From NCBI GenBank assembly GCA_016717205.1, contig JADKGC010000005.1:62001-126000 (forward strand): 64,000 nt of DNA. The letters are read 5' to 3'. The position numbers and the translations under genes are program-made. This DNA is from Candidatus Flexifilum breve. Its GTDB lineage: Bacteria > Chloroflexota > Anaerolineae > Aggregatilineales > Phototrophicaceae. Shown here one piece after another: positions 1 through 8,111 of this stretch; position 1 is the first letter of the stretch, and every line of letters begins with the position of its first letter. Below the pieces are notes generated by a model. It saw nothing but the letters and a program-made list of their open reading frames with translations. It ran no database searches and was not told the origin of the DNA.

Positions 1-432
1 GGATTCGTTGAGCAGCCAGTAGGCGTGCAGTCCCCCGCCGCTGTCGATGATCGCGGACGGCAGCGGATTGAAAGCGTGCAGCTTTTCCAACGCCGCTGCT
101 CGGCGCGCTGAATCGTCGTCGCAGTCCAGATCGACCCACAGCGCGGGGAGCAGTGCCGCTGCTTCGGCTTTGCCCTGCTTTTGCGAGCGCAAGCAAGGCG
201 CGAAGTACAGCCCATAGCCGCCCTCGCGGTTCAATGCCGTTCCGCGATTAAGCGCGTTGGTCAGCGTGCGTTTGTCCCCAACTTTGCTCCAGAACGAGCG
301 GGCGTCTCCGGTTGTTGGGTGGATACAGCGCAGTTCAAAATATAAGTCATCGGGTGCGCCGCTGTATAAGGCGCGGAGGAAATCACGCCACTCCGGTCTG
401 TTGCCGGAGGCGTCAGTTTGTGCAATACTCAT
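1..432 (-). CDS. RepB-like/PrimPol-type DNA primase, N-terminal part (cut by left edge)
   Basis: The frame is open from the ATG at 432 to the left edge, giving 144 residues of a longer protein. Two primase hallmarks are visible: the acidic metal-binding strand ALWVDLDCDD (residues 97-106) and IIDSGGGLHAYW (128-139), as in archaeo-eukaryotic primases of plasmids and phages. It would make primers for plasmid or transferred-strand replication. It is the last visible gene of the HU-RHH-relaxase operon and its start lies 20 bases inside the relaxase gene, suggesting translational coupling. A second, unrelated primase-like protein is encoded at 30595. The C-terminal domain, possibly a helicase, cannot be seen. 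Confidence 0.75.
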   Translation of the reverse strand, partial: MSIAQTDASGNRPEWRDFLRALYSGAPDDLYFELRCIHPTTGDARSFWSKVGDKRTLTNALNRGTALNREGGYGLYFAPCLRSQKQGKAEAAALLPALWVDLDCDDDSARRAAALEKLHAFNPLPSAIIDSGGGLHAYWLLNES

Positions 433-1519
433 GTTCATTCCTTCGGATATCACACAGGGGTTTGCAGCGCACTCGTTTGGCGACAGGAGCGCTCCATTCC
501 CCTGTGTGCATGTCGGCTAAAAGTCGATGTCGATGTCCAAATCCGGTTCGGTCACGTTCCGGCGGCGAGAAATCCAACCGGCGCACATCGGCGAAAAAGG
601 CTGCCCACTCTGCCCCGTTCATCTCGTTGATGCCATCAGCCAGCTGACGCAATACCGCGAAATCCCCGCCTATTTCACTGTGCAAGAGCCGCGCAAGTAA
701 TTCCGCCTCGTCGTGTTTCAGTCCGCCGATCAACGGGCGAAACTCCACCTCGTCATCTTCGACAGTCCGGTAGTAGCCCGCCGCGCTGATCTGCTCGTCG
801 GTGCGCCGCGCTCCCACCCAGAAGCTAAACACGCCTTCGTCCAACTCAATCGCCCCGTGAGCGGGCTGCTCGGTGATCGCCAACTGCGCCTCGCGCACTG
901 CCTCCAGATCGTCATACCGCTGTTCCCAATCGAGTCCCACATAGCGATCCATCTGATCAGCGACCTGCCGTTCGGTCAGATCGTGGAGCATCGCGATATG
1001 ATCGACGCTTTTGTTCCGATTGAAATAGAGCGGCACGCGCTCGCCTAGCCCGTCATCGTAGTACGTGCCGGGCAGCACAACATGGGTGTGCGGATCGTGC
1101 CGTCCCGGTGACTGTGGATCGTCGGTCTGGCGGTGGTGCATGACATAGCTCCACTCCACCCCGGTATCAATGCCGCGCTGTTCAAAGAACGCCTCGGTGG
1201 TTTGCACGGTAAGTTCGCGGACGAACTGCTCACGGCGCTCCGGCGCGACCATGGCGATCAGATCAGGGTTGACGTTGTAGACGAGGCTGAACAGCAGCAC
1301 ATGCTGACTCTGCAACGCTTCGCAGCGCTGCGCGATCTCCCCGACTGATCCGCCCATGCCATGATCTTCCCAGCGGTTGCGCCCAGCAGCGTAGCGCGCC
1401 CCTTCGTCACGGCTCTCGCGGTAAGTCAGATAGCGCAGCAGTCCCTTCGCCCGCTTCGCCTCGTTCGCGGTCGGCTTTTTGTACTGCACATTGGCGACGC
1501 ACATCTGCTTGCGATCCAT
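413..1519 (-). CDS. Relaxase/mobilisation nuclease 1 (long form)
   Basis: A 368-residue protein whose N-terminal 200 residues are homologous to two other proteins in the window (12474-13139 and 29039-29722). Shared features are an early KGLLRYLTYRES-type segment and the histidine pair in HDPHTHVVLPGT (about residue 140), which resembles the metal-binding histidine motif of HUH relaxases. A relaxase nicks oriT and carries the transferred strand. This copy alone has about 150 extra C-terminal residues of unknown function. The start is supported by GGGAGG 7 bases upstream, just after the RHH gene. The family call rests on the HxH motif, the adjacent RHH gene and the coupling protein elsewhere in the window; the active-site tyrosine was not assigned. 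Confidence 0.65.
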   Translation of the reverse strand: MDRKQMCVANVQYKKPTANEAKRAKGLLRYLTYRESRDEGARYAAGRNRWEDHGMGGSVGEIAQRCEALQSQHVLLFSLVYNVNPDLIAMVAPERREQFVRELTVQTTEAFFEQRGIDTGVEWSYVMHHRQTDDPQSPGRHDPHTHVVLPGTYYDDGLGERVPLYFNRNKSVDHIAMLHDLTERQVADQMDRYVGLDWEQRYDDLEAVREAQLAITEQPAHGAIELDEGVFSFWVGARRTDEQISAAGYYRTVEDDEVEFRPLIGGLKHDEAELLARLLHSEIGGDFAVLRQLADGINEMNGAEWAAFFADVRRLDFSPPERDRTGFGHRHRLLADMHTGEWSAPVAKRVRCKPLCDIRRNEHEYCTN

Positions 1520-1522
1520 CCG

Positions 1523-1825
1523 TTACCCTCCCGTTCGACGGCGCGTCACGCTCTCGATAAACGCCGCGAACTGCGCCCGCAGGTCTTCGACTTTCGCGTC
1601 GAGCGCATCGATCTTCCCCTCAAGGTCTTTGGCGATTGCCTTGCGCGATCCGACCAGATCGGGTTGGTTCTGGAGGTAGAAACCGACTGCCTCGCGCACC
1701 AGGTCGGCGCGACTCGTGGTATCCCCCTTGCGATTTCGGGTGCGATTGAGTTCATCCAGCTTACTCGCCTGATCGGGTGTAAAGCCGACCGTGAAGCGGA
1801 TTTTGTTCTTGTCCCTGCTTTTCAT
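1523..1825 (-). CDS. RHH-type mobilisation accessory protein 1
   Basis: A 100-residue basic protein with an N-terminal ribbon-helix-helix pattern (RFTVGFTPDQASKLDEL, then RADLVREAVGFYL). It is followed by DLVGSRKAIAKDL and a predicted coiled coil. The GSR segment recurs in the two other RHH proteins next to relaxases (13136 and 30067), so the three are one family. By analogy with MobC/TraY-type proteins it probably binds oriT and its own promoter and recruits the relaxase. Its ATG overlaps the stop of the HU-like gene (ATGA), and the relaxase follows 3 bases after its stop. Confidence 0.65.
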   Translation of the reverse strand: MKSRDKNKIRFTVGFTPDQASKLDELNRTRNRKGDTTSRADLVREAVGFYLQNQPDLVGSRKAIAKDLEGKIDALDAKVEDLRAQFAAFIESVTRRRTGG

Positions 1826-2127
1826 GCACGCTCCTTGAACTGCCCTTCAATTCGACGGCGCAGGCTGCCAACGGGGTAAAAGCGAAAATACAGCCGCATC
1901 AGGTGTTCCGGTGCGCTACCGCCCATCTGCGCTTGGATCGCGCCGCTGGTCTTCACGCGCTGGACTTCAACCCTCAGTCTGCCGAAATCACGAATCACCG
2001 CGTCATCGGACTGCGCCAGCGCTGCGCTCCACACCTCGACCAGCACGTCCAACACGTCTGCAATCTGCCGCTGCGTCAGGTCAGGAAAACGCCGTGCAAC
2101 CTGCTTGATCACCTGTCGATGGTTCAT
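1822..2127 (-). CDS. HU/IHF-like DNA-binding protein 1
   Basis: A 101-residue protein with the HU/IHF layout: an N-terminal helical part with TQRQIADVLDVLVEVW and a beta segment IRDFGRLRVEVQRV, where HU has 'I.GFG.F.V'. The start at 2127 is preceded by AAGGAGAAACG; a longer open frame upstream runs through hairpin DNA and is not believed. It is first in the HU-RHH-relaxase-primase operon and probably bends DNA at the structured region just upstream, in relaxosome assembly or partition. Relatives are at 9981 and 32945. Confidence 0.6.
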   Translation of the reverse strand: MNHRQVIKQVARRFPDLTQRQIADVLDVLVEVWSAALAQSDDAVIRDFGRLRVEVQRVKTSGAIQAQMGGSAPEHLMRLYFRFYPVGSLRRRIEGQFKERA

Positions 2128-2476
2128 CGTTTCTCCTTTTCCGGTTCGCAAACGAAGCGGTGCGCTTTGACCCGCGAAATCGGCGCGGGGTGTGGTGTGT
2201 AGACGGTACTGGTACCGTCTACACGTTCGGCGGGTGCTCTGCACCGCCGAACCGGTGCTGCCGCCGCAAGGCGCTGCACCGAAGCCCTGCGGCGCTTGAG
2301 CAGCCAGCGTTTTAGCTGGCTGTGTTCCGGGAGAGGCACAGGGGGCGCGTCCAAACATTGGACGACGAACAGCGAACGCGCCCCCGCCTCGAACCGGAAC
2401 GCCGACGCCGCCCAGCGGACAGTCCCCGCAGTGCGGACGGCGTCGAACGGCTTTGGCTGCTGCATGGCGAACGATC
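2128..2476. other. Non-coding region with serial perfect inverted repeats (candidate oriT or centromere)
   Basis: No believable gene lies here. It holds a run of hairpins: 2197-2208/2213-2224 (12-bp perfect arms, GTGTAGACGGTA), 2228-2237/2241-2249, 2302-2308/2315-2321, and a nested pair with outer arms 2341-2350/2376-2385 (GGGGGCGCGT) and inner arms 2349-2354/2358-2363. A further CGACGCCG/CGGCGTCG pair lies near 2403-2444. The position between the HU-RHH-relaxase operon and the ParM/ParR operon fits an oriT, a partition centromere, or both. Confidence 0.5.
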
Positions 2477-2953
2477 TCACCATCCAACTTTCCCCATCTT
2501 TGCCTTTCGGCGGGCGAGCGCATCGTTGGAGAGATTGTCTTTAGACGGCGCTGCACTCTGTTCCGACTGCACAACGGGCGGCGTGTAGACACTGATCCGT
2601 CCGAGCAGCCCTTCCAGATAGGCGGGCATCTCGTTCAACGCCCCGCGTATCCATGCCGTATCGTCTCGAAGTTGCAAGACCACACTCCCGTCTACGGCTA
2701 CGGCAGATCGGCGCGTCGCTTCGTAGAGCGGCAGCCCGCGCACGTAGCCCCGCAGCAGTTCGCGGATCACCTCGCTGCGCTCGCCGTCCTGCATCCCCTC
2801 CCACCATTCCAGAATGTCGCGGTCGGTGTCGAAGAAGGCTTTGAACGCGATCAGCTTGTGTTCCCGTTTGGGCGGTCGTTTGCTGCTCATCCCCCCTCGT
2901 TTTCCGGTTTTACCGCCGTCAAACCGCTGGTCTAACTGGTAAAACCCGCTCAT
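2477..2953 (-). CDS. ParR/StbB-like partition adaptor
   Basis: A 158-residue protein starting at the ATG that overlaps the stop of the ParM-like gene (ATGA at 2953-2950). Residues about 35-70 (RDILEWWEGM, then GERSEVIRELLRGYV) have the RHH pattern of ParR/StbB adaptors, which bind centromere repeats and cap ParM filaments. The C-terminal third is Ser/Lys-rich and probably disordered. Gene order, overlap and the hairpin-rich DNA directly downstream all support a type II partition module. An internal ATG (MSSKRPPKRE) is an alternative start. Confidence 0.55.
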   Translation of the reverse strand: MSGFYQLDQRFDGGKTGKRGGMSSKRPPKREHKLIAFKAFFDTDRDILEWWEGMQDGERSEVIRELLRGYVRGLPLYEATRRSAVAVDGSVVLQLRDDTAWIRGALNEMPAYLEGLLGRISVYTPPVVQSEQSAAPSKDNLSNDALARRKAKMGKVGW

Positions 2954-4005
2954 CGTGCCGTCTCCGCGAACCGGGCATAGTTCAAATAGCCCTGCGCGTT
3001 GGCGATTTGCGCCTGTCTGACCAACTGCGTCTGTGGATAAGCGGACATGACTTCGCGCAGTACCAACTCCGCCCCACCGCCCGACAGATAGACCACATCG
3101 ACGGTTGTTCCCGCCTTCCACTTCTCGCTGAGCAGATTAAGGGTGGCGCTTCGCAAAGGTGCGAGCGCTTCCTCAACCTCGGCGCTGTAATCGACCAGAT
3201 CGCCGCTGGCGCGGAACCGTCCTGTCCGCAGCACGTCCTCGACGATCTTGTAGGGCATCTTCTGGCGATAGTCTCGTTCGAGCGATTCCGCGATCCGCTC
3301 CTGTGCCGTGAACACACCGCTCTCCACACTCCCGCTCTCGGAGTCGATGTATTCCCCATCATCGTCCAGCGCCACATCGACCGTGTACGTCCCCACATCA
3401 CATACGCCCGTCCGCATGAAGGTGTGCGCCGGATTGAGATCACCCGCCGGGGTGAGGGTGCGCGAATAAATCGTGCCGTAAGGCTGCGGCATGACCATGA
3501 CCTCGGTGACGTTGGCGATCACTTCTGCCGAGTCGGTCTGGACAAGGTGCGTACCCAACAGCGCCTTTTTGAGTTCGGCGGCATCGCGCATGTGATCACA
3601 CGGCAAACCCGTCGCAAGCCGGATGTGGACAGCATCGCGGTTCTGCGCGCCGTTGAACAGCTTGCCGATAGCGACCTTCGCCAGCCGCTGCCGGAACGCA
3701 TTGCCCATCGTCGCTTCGTTGGCAGTGCGTCCGCGCAGTCGGAGCAGTTCGCCGGGGGGAAGCTGCGCCAATGCCAGATCACCCACGAACCACATGCCTT
3801 CATCGTCGGTGATTTGATCCCCCGGATGCCGCTGCGCGATCTCTGCCTGCTGAAACTTGATCTCACGGGCATGACCCGCAACCGACGGAAAGGTGATGAC
3901 AGTCTCGCTGGTGACGGCTTTGACCACGCCATAACCGATGTCCAGCCCGATGGTGATCACGCCGTTCGGCGCGACCGGATTGAGGGTGTTTCGCCGCTTA
4001 CTCAT
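2950..4005 (-). CDS. ParM-like actin-family segregation ATPase
   Basis: A 351-residue protein; the start at 4005 is chosen for AGGAG 7-8 bases upstream. It has the actin/ParM phosphate-binding signatures ITIGLDIGYGVVKAV near the N-terminus and CDVGTYTVDVALDDDG in the middle, and the nucleotide-binding VVYLSGGGAELV near the C-terminus. ParM-like proteins polymerise to push plasmid copies apart. PRTRC-type elements also carry a StbA/ParM-like 'protein D', which fits the PRTRC-like genes at 60-63 kb. It is the middle gene of a three-gene operon, overlapping both neighbours. The actin-fold call is firm; the exact subfamily is not. Confidence 0.8.
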   Translation of the reverse strand: MSKRRNTLNPVAPNGVITIGLDIGYGVVKAVTSETVITFPSVAGHAREIKFQQAEIAQRHPGDQITDDEGMWFVGDLALAQLPPGELLRLRGRTANEATMGNAFRQRLAKVAIGKLFNGAQNRDAVHIRLATGLPCDHMRDAAELKKALLGTHLVQTDSAEVIANVTEVMVMPQPYGTIYSRTLTPAGDLNPAHTFMRTGVCDVGTYTVDVALDDDGEYIDSESGSVESGVFTAQERIAESLERDYRQKMPYKIVEDVLRTGRFRASGDLVDYSAEVEEALAPLRSATLNLLSEKWKAGTTVDVVYLSGGGAELVLREVMSAYPQTQLVRQAQIANAQGYLNYARFAETAR

Positions 4006-4471
4006 CTTGATCTCCTGAATCGACAACAGCTTGATCCGACGCACTTTCGCGGGATGCGGCTGTAGAACCAACTGGGTTAGGGATGATGCTGGTGATCTGG
4101 CGCAGGCAGCGGGCAAGGTAGCGCGAGCGGTCATTGTGTCCGCGCCCATCCTCGGCAAGCTGGACGTATTCCAGCGCCAGCGTGAGAGCCAACCGGAACT
4201 GCTCCGTCAGCGAGAGCGAGGTCAGCGTTTCCAGATCGGTTGGCGGTGGGTGCAGCCGCTTGACCTCCGCAAACGCCCACAGCAGCACATCACGATCACG
4301 CGAAGCGCCATAGGGCATGTGCAGTTCCACGTCGCCCGCTTCGGTGCTAACCGTGTGCAGAATCAAGCCGAGCGGGAGCAGCGCGGAAGGCTGCTGCCAG
4401 CGCCTGACCTGCCACCGCTCCTCAGCGGGGAGCGCCTCGACCACGTAAATCGACGAATTCTCCTGTTTCAT
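3998..4471 (-). CDS. Hypothetical protein, first gene of the ParM operon
   Basis: A 157-residue protein overlapping the ParM-like gene by 8 bases. No known family was recognised. It is a soluble mixed alpha/beta sequence with a hydrophobic helical middle (FRLALTLALEYVQLAEDG) and an acidic, serine-rich tail. The start at 4471 is preceded by AGGAGATACCCC and, further up, by a hairpin leader shared with the operon at 27988. By position it may take part in plasmid segregation or its control. Confidence 0.5.
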   Translation of the reverse strand: MKQENSSIYVVEALPAEERWQVRRWQQPSALLPLGLILHTVSTEAGDVELHMPYGASRDRDVLLWAFAEVKRLHPPPTDLETLTSLSLTEQFRLALTLALEYVQLAEDGRGHNDRSRYLARCLRQITSIIPNPVGSTAASRESASDQAVVDSGDQDE

Positions 4472-4490
4472 GGGGTATCTCCTGAATGCG

Positions 4491-4534
4491 AAGAAGCCGA
4501 CTGCCCGTCATCGGGATCGGCTTCAGGACGAACA
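4491..4534 (-). promoter_or_regulatory. Hairpin leader A (same as leader at 27913-27956)
   Basis: On the minus strand, upstream of the ParM operon, TGTTCGTCCTGAAGCCGA is followed by a CCC/GGG-closed loop and TCGGCTTCTT. Arms GAAGCCGA/TCGGCTTC pair perfectly with an inner CCCG/CGGG stem. The 18-base left block and 10-base right block are identical to those at 27913-27956, while the loop differs but still pairs. This suggests a conserved operator, attenuator or protein-binding RNA leader controlling two backbone operons. Confidence 0.55.
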
Positions 4535-4559
4535 AATTTGGGGAGAGAACGGTTCTCAA

Positions 4560-4877
4560 ATGCGCGGGCGACGTCGCTCAGGTCAAACGGGCGCAAGTCT
4601 TGTCGAGTTACTGCTCCATCAACAGATGAGCGTCTTTTTGGAGTCCAAGGCGCGCCTGATCTTCGAGAACTGCCCGATCCGCGTGATTTTCTCGCAGCGG
4701 CAGGGCATGAACGTGTTCCGGGACGATGCCGCCTTCGCCCACTTCAACCAGCAGCACCGCGACATCATCGCCCAGCTGCCGCGCTTCCACTTCGTCCTCG
4801 ATATACAGGACGAGGGGCTTTTCTACTTGTACGGGAAAAGTACCCCGGGCGAGTTGGCACGCTTCCGCACCACTTGA
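4560..4877 (+). pseudogene. C-terminal remnant of a VirB4/TraC-type conjugation ATPase
   Basis: The frame from about 4590 to 4877 encodes a segment resembling the C-terminal end of VirB4-like ATPases: HQQMSVFLESKARLIFENC, then IRVIFSQ, HFNQQHRDIIAQLPRFHF and a final glycine-containing strand. A full VirB4 is about 800 residues; only about 100 are present, with no Walker motifs, and the 5' end runs into the divergent leader of the ParM operon. It is probably a decayed fragment, though a small independent protein cannot be excluded. The family assignment is tentative. Confidence 0.4.
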
Positions 4878-4903
4878 CAAGAAGCTGAGGGAGGAGAGAT
4901 GAC

Positions 4904-5125
4904 ATGCCGGCGAAGAACGCGGCGAATGTGCCGTGGCAAGACCTCGAAAAGCAGGCGTACCACGCCTACCGTGAATGGCCGATCTGGCTGGCACTGCGTG
5001 AGCGGGAACTTGCCGAACGTGGGGCTGCCCCGCGAGCGGACAAGCGCCCGCCGCAAACTGCGGCTGCTGCTGAAGGAACTGAACGCCCGCCGTCTGGCGC
5101 GGTTGGAAAGGAAACTGCTGAATGA
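4904..5125 (+). CDS. Small hypothetical protein upstream of topoisomerase-like gene
   Basis: A 73-residue protein with a Trp/Tyr-rich amphipathic N-terminal half (WQDLEKQAYHAYREWPIWL) and a Pro/Ala-rich tail. The start at 4904 is chosen over an overlapping frame because GGGAGGAG lies 8 bases upstream and its stop overlaps the next start (ATGA at 5122-5125). No family was recognised. Confidence 0.45.
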   Translation: MPAKNAANVPWQDLEKQAYHAYREWPIWLALRERELAERGAAPRADKRPPQTAAAAEGTERPPSGAVGKETAE

Positions 5126-6783
5126 AACTCGTGATCGTTGAAACGCCTGCGCAGGCGAAACGGTTGAGTGATACCCTAGGCGACGGCTGGCGCGTCGAAT
5201 CGTGCTCCGGCATGGTGCGCGACCTGCCCGCCGACCAACTGGGTATCGATCTGGAGGCGGATTTCCGCCCACACTTCACCGTCGTGCCGAGCAAAGGCAA
5301 TCTCGTCCGCCGCCTGATGAAGGCGCTGCGTGACTGCGAAGCGGTCTACGCGGCGACGCCGCCCACCCGTGAGGGCGAAGCGATGGCGTGGCATATGCTG
5401 GCGCTGTCGCCTGATGTCAAAGACAAGCTCGTGTATCGCGTGCTGTTGACCGCACTTACGCCCGCCGCGATCCTCGCCGCCTTCGCCGCCCCGCATCCGC
5501 TGGATATGAAGCTGATCGAGGCACACGCGGGGGAACGCATCATCGACCGCTTGGTTGGGTGGAGCATCAACGCGGCAGCACGCCAGACGTTTGGTTTCAA
5601 GACCGTTCTGACGAATGACGGCATGGTTGCGCTGCGCCTAATCACCGAGCGCGCCGCGCAGCATGGTGCATTCACGCCGGAAACGCGCTGGCGTGCGAAC
5701 GTGGACTTCAAGGTCGATGGGATGAGCTTCAGTGCAGGTGTTCTGAACGCCAAAGGCACGGCGCTGGCGATCCGCACGACGGATCAGGCGGCACAGCTAG
5801 AAACGCTGCTCAAAGGCGGACAATTTTGGGTGGACAAGACCGGGCAGACGCTCAAAGCGCACCCTACACCCGCTCCGCTCACGCTGCGTGGCTTAATCGA
5901 AATCACGGCGCGTGACCTTGCTCTCACCCCAGAACACACGCTGGCGCTGATCGCCGCGCTTTATGACGCGGGTTGGATCACTGCCCCGGATGCCATCGTA
6001 CCACCCACCCTGCACGAAGCGGCGCAGACATATATCCGGCGTGAATTCGGCACCGAGTATCTGGCTGCAGAACCGAATATCATCGCCGGGATCGCGCCCG
6101 CTGATGTGAGCCGTCTCCCAGAAGCACTGCCGGGGGATGGGGCGGCAGTTTATGCGCTCGTCTGGAAGCACTTCATCGCCGCGCATATGCCGCCCGCGCA
6201 GGACAAACTGATGGGCGCGCGGATTCTGGTCGGCATGACGAAAGACAAGCCCTATCCGCTCGAACTGCGGTCGACAGCGGCGCTGCTCTATTTCGATGGC
6301 TGGCAGCGGGTGCTGCCGTCCGACCGTCAAGATGTGGTACTGCCGATCCTGCCGGAAGGTGCTGCCTTGCAGCCTGCCAACATCACGGTTGAAACGGTGA
6401 CCAGTGAAGCACCGACGCCGTTCAGCGAAGCGGGACTGGTCGGCGCGCTGGTGGACAGCGGGGTGAGTGTATCTGCTGCGGTCGCTGCGCTCACCGGGCT
6501 GCGCACGGCGGGCTATGTGGACGGAGAAACCTCCTTCAGCCTGACCGAAACAGGGCGGACAGTCGCAGCATATCTGGCGGAGCATTTCGGTGAACTCACC
6601 GCGCCCGCCTTTGCCCGTGAGTGGGCTGCCGATCTTGAACGCATCGCATCGGGCGAGCGTCAACGGGTCGAGGTGCTGCGTGACTTCTGGCAGCGCTTCG
6701 GCGGGACGTTGCGCCCCGCGCCCGCTGTCCGTGCAGCGGCGGAACACAAGCCCATCGTCCTGCGTCCAGCGGAGGGAGTCTAG
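5122..6783 (+). CDS. Degenerate topoisomerase IA-like protein, probably catalytically dead
   Basis: A 553-residue protein that aligns by eye with TopA along most of its length: TOPRIM start MKLVIVETPAQAKRL, ATPPTREGEAMAWHM (78-92), GERIIDRLVGW, and LYDAGWITAPDAI (280-292). The key residues are changed. TopA's DPDREGE is PPTREGE, so both TOPRIM aspartates are lost (Pro80, Thr82), although Glu7 remains. The active-site ITYMRTDS is ITAPDAIV, so the catalytic tyrosine and arginine are absent. It should bind DNA without cleaving it, perhaps as an architectural or relaxosome protein. The C-terminal 150 residues contain a winged-helix-like segment. It is translationally coupled to the gene before it. 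Confidence 0.75.
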   Translation: MKLVIVETPAQAKRLSDTLGDGWRVESCSGMVRDLPADQLGIDLEADFRPHFTVVPSKGNLVRRLMKALRDCEAVYAATPPTREGEAMAWHMLALSPDVKDKLVYRVLLTALTPAAILAAFAAPHPLDMKLIEAHAGERIIDRLVGWSINAAARQTFGFKTVLTNDGMVALRLITERAAQHGAFTPETRWRANVDFKVDGMSFSAGVLNAKGTALAIRTTDQAAQLETLLKGGQFWVDKTGQTLKAHPTPAPLTLRGLIEITARDLALTPEHTLALIAALYDAGWITAPDAIVPPTLHEAAQTYIRREFGTEYLAAEPNIIAGIAPADVSRLPEALPGDGAAVYALVWKHFIAAHMPPAQDKLMGARILVGMTKDKPYPLELRSTAALLYFDGWQRVLPSDRQDVVLPILPEGAALQPANITVETVTSEAPTPFSEAGLVGALVDSGVSVSAAVAALTGLRTAGYVDGETSFSLTETGRTVAAYLAEHFGELTAPAFAREWAADLERIASGERQRVEVLRDFWQRFGGTLRPAPAVRAAAEHKPIVLRPAEGV

Positions 6784-6786
6784 CCC

Positions 6787-7881
6787 ATGTCGAACCTGCC
6801 ACCGCCGGACTGGGACGATCTGCCGCCCTCACCCGATCTCGATTTCTCGATGCCGGACGACCCATTCCCGGATGAATTGTTCGGCGGAAACAGCTATGAC
6901 TATCTGCCGGACGACGATCCGTTCGAGCCATTCAGTCCGCCTGACTTGGAAGCAGTCGGCGCGCCCGCTGCGGCTCCGACCTATAACAGTGACGACGGCT
7001 GGGGCTGGCACGATGCGGCGATCATCGCCGTTGGGCGGGTGCTGCCCGATGGCGAAACCGAGCAGTACAGCATTGGCGCGGTTGATCTGTACGCCAATGC
7101 CCACACCGGCGATCTAGGCGGCAGCTATCTGGAAATCGGCACGTTCGACGACATCGACGAAGCCGCCGCCTACTACCATGAATTGAACGGGGGCATCCAC
7201 GCGCAAGGGCTGCTGCCGTTTCAACTGGTCGATTACGCGACTGACCGGGCGGCGGAACGTGCTGCCGAACACGGCGCCCCGGCTCCGCAGTGGCGTGCGG
7301 CGGGTGAGGTCGAGTACGCCGCCTATGAAGAGATGCAGTCGCTCGATGAACCGGGTGCGCCCGATCTGCCGCCGGATGATCTTGATCTGGAAGCGCTGTT
7401 CGCGGAACCGGAACCTGTTCGTGACATGGCTGACACTGCTGACTCGGCGACTTTCAAGGCGCTGCGCGACATCGGCATTGATGCTGCGGGCTTCGACCCG
7501 GAAGCCGATCCGCCACCCTTTATTGACCCGGACACCGGGACAGCGTATTGGATTGGCGTCTTTCAGCCGGACAAGGGCGATCCCGACAACGCCGTGACCA
7601 GCATCCTCTCGCTCGGACGCGACCCGGACACGGGCGAAGTCGAAGCGCAGCTCGCGCCCGTTGTGCCGGGTGACTGGAACAAGGCATACGGCGCAGCGGA
7701 ATACCTGCTCGGTGTGGTCGAGAAAGGTGGTATCGAGCGGGCGTTTGAAGCGGCGGAAGGCATGGCGCTCGCCGCCGATCAGCGCGATCTGTGGGAACGC
7801 GAGCGCGGCATCCCGCTTGAACCGGACGCGGCGCAGGATTTGGCGGACTATACCCGTGACCAGTGGGAGATTGACCTATGA
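6787..7881 (+). CDS. Acidic hypothetical protein
   Basis: A 364-residue, very acidic protein. Residues 1-65 are rich in Pro, Asp and Phe and probably disordered. Two globular parts follow; the C-terminal one contains GGIERAFEAAEGMALAAD, which resembles the repeat in the next large gene (8098-9963). The C-terminus is WEIDL. It starts 3 bases after the topoisomerase-like gene and overlaps the RHH gene that follows (ATGA). No family was recognised; it may be a structural or anti-restriction-type acidic protein of the element. Confidence 0.5.
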   Translation: MSNLPPPDWDDLPPSPDLDFSMPDDPFPDELFGGNSYDYLPDDDPFEPFSPPDLEAVGAPAAAPTYNSDDGWGWHDAAIIAVGRVLPDGETEQYSIGAVDLYANAHTGDLGGSYLEIGTFDDIDEAAAYYHELNGGIHAQGLLPFQLVDYATDRAAERAAEHGAPAPQWRAAGEVEYAAYEEMQSLDEPGAPDLPPDDLDLEALFAEPEPVRDMADTADSATFKALRDIGIDAAGFDPEADPPPFIDPDTGTAYWIGVFQPDKGDPDNAVTSILSLGRDPDTGEVEAQLAPVVPGDWNKAYGAAEYLLGVVEKGGIERAFEAAEGMALAADQRDLWERERGIPLEPDAAQDLADYTRDQWEIDL

Positions 7882-8111
7882 GCGACACCTCCAAGAGTTT
7901 CTCCCTGCGGCTGTCACCCGAAGATCACGTCCGGCTCGAACAGGTGGCGGCGCGGTTCGCGCTGGATCGCACCGGCGCGCTGCGCTTGCTCATCCGTCGG
8001 GCGGCGGTTGGGCTGGCAGCCGATGGACGCTTTACGACTGTCGAACGTGGGCGCGCCGGGCGGGAAATCCCGGTGCGCCTGATCGAAAGGAACGGCGATG
8101 ACCGACTCTAA
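7878..8111 (+). CDS. RHH (CopG/Arc-like) DNA-binding protein
   Basis: A 77-residue protein with an RHH pattern (FSLRLSPEDHVRLEQVAARF, then RTGALRLLIRRAAVGL). It lacks the GSR motif of the relaxase-linked RHH family. It lies between two acidic protein genes, overlapping both, and probably regulates this operon. Confidence 0.6.
   Translation: MSDTSKSFSLRLSPEDHVRLEQVAARFALDRTGALRLLIRRAAVGLAADGRFTTVERGRAGREIPVRLIERNGDDRL

Noticed and set aside
2124..2483. Minus-strand frame through the hairpin region
   Set aside because: The translation is Arg/Ala-rich with no pattern, and its path follows inverted repeats.
3007..4065. Long plus-strand open frame (352 codons) opposite the ParM-like gene
   Set aside because: It is a shadow of the GC-rich minus-strand gene, has no recognisable motif and overlaps the ParM signatures completely.
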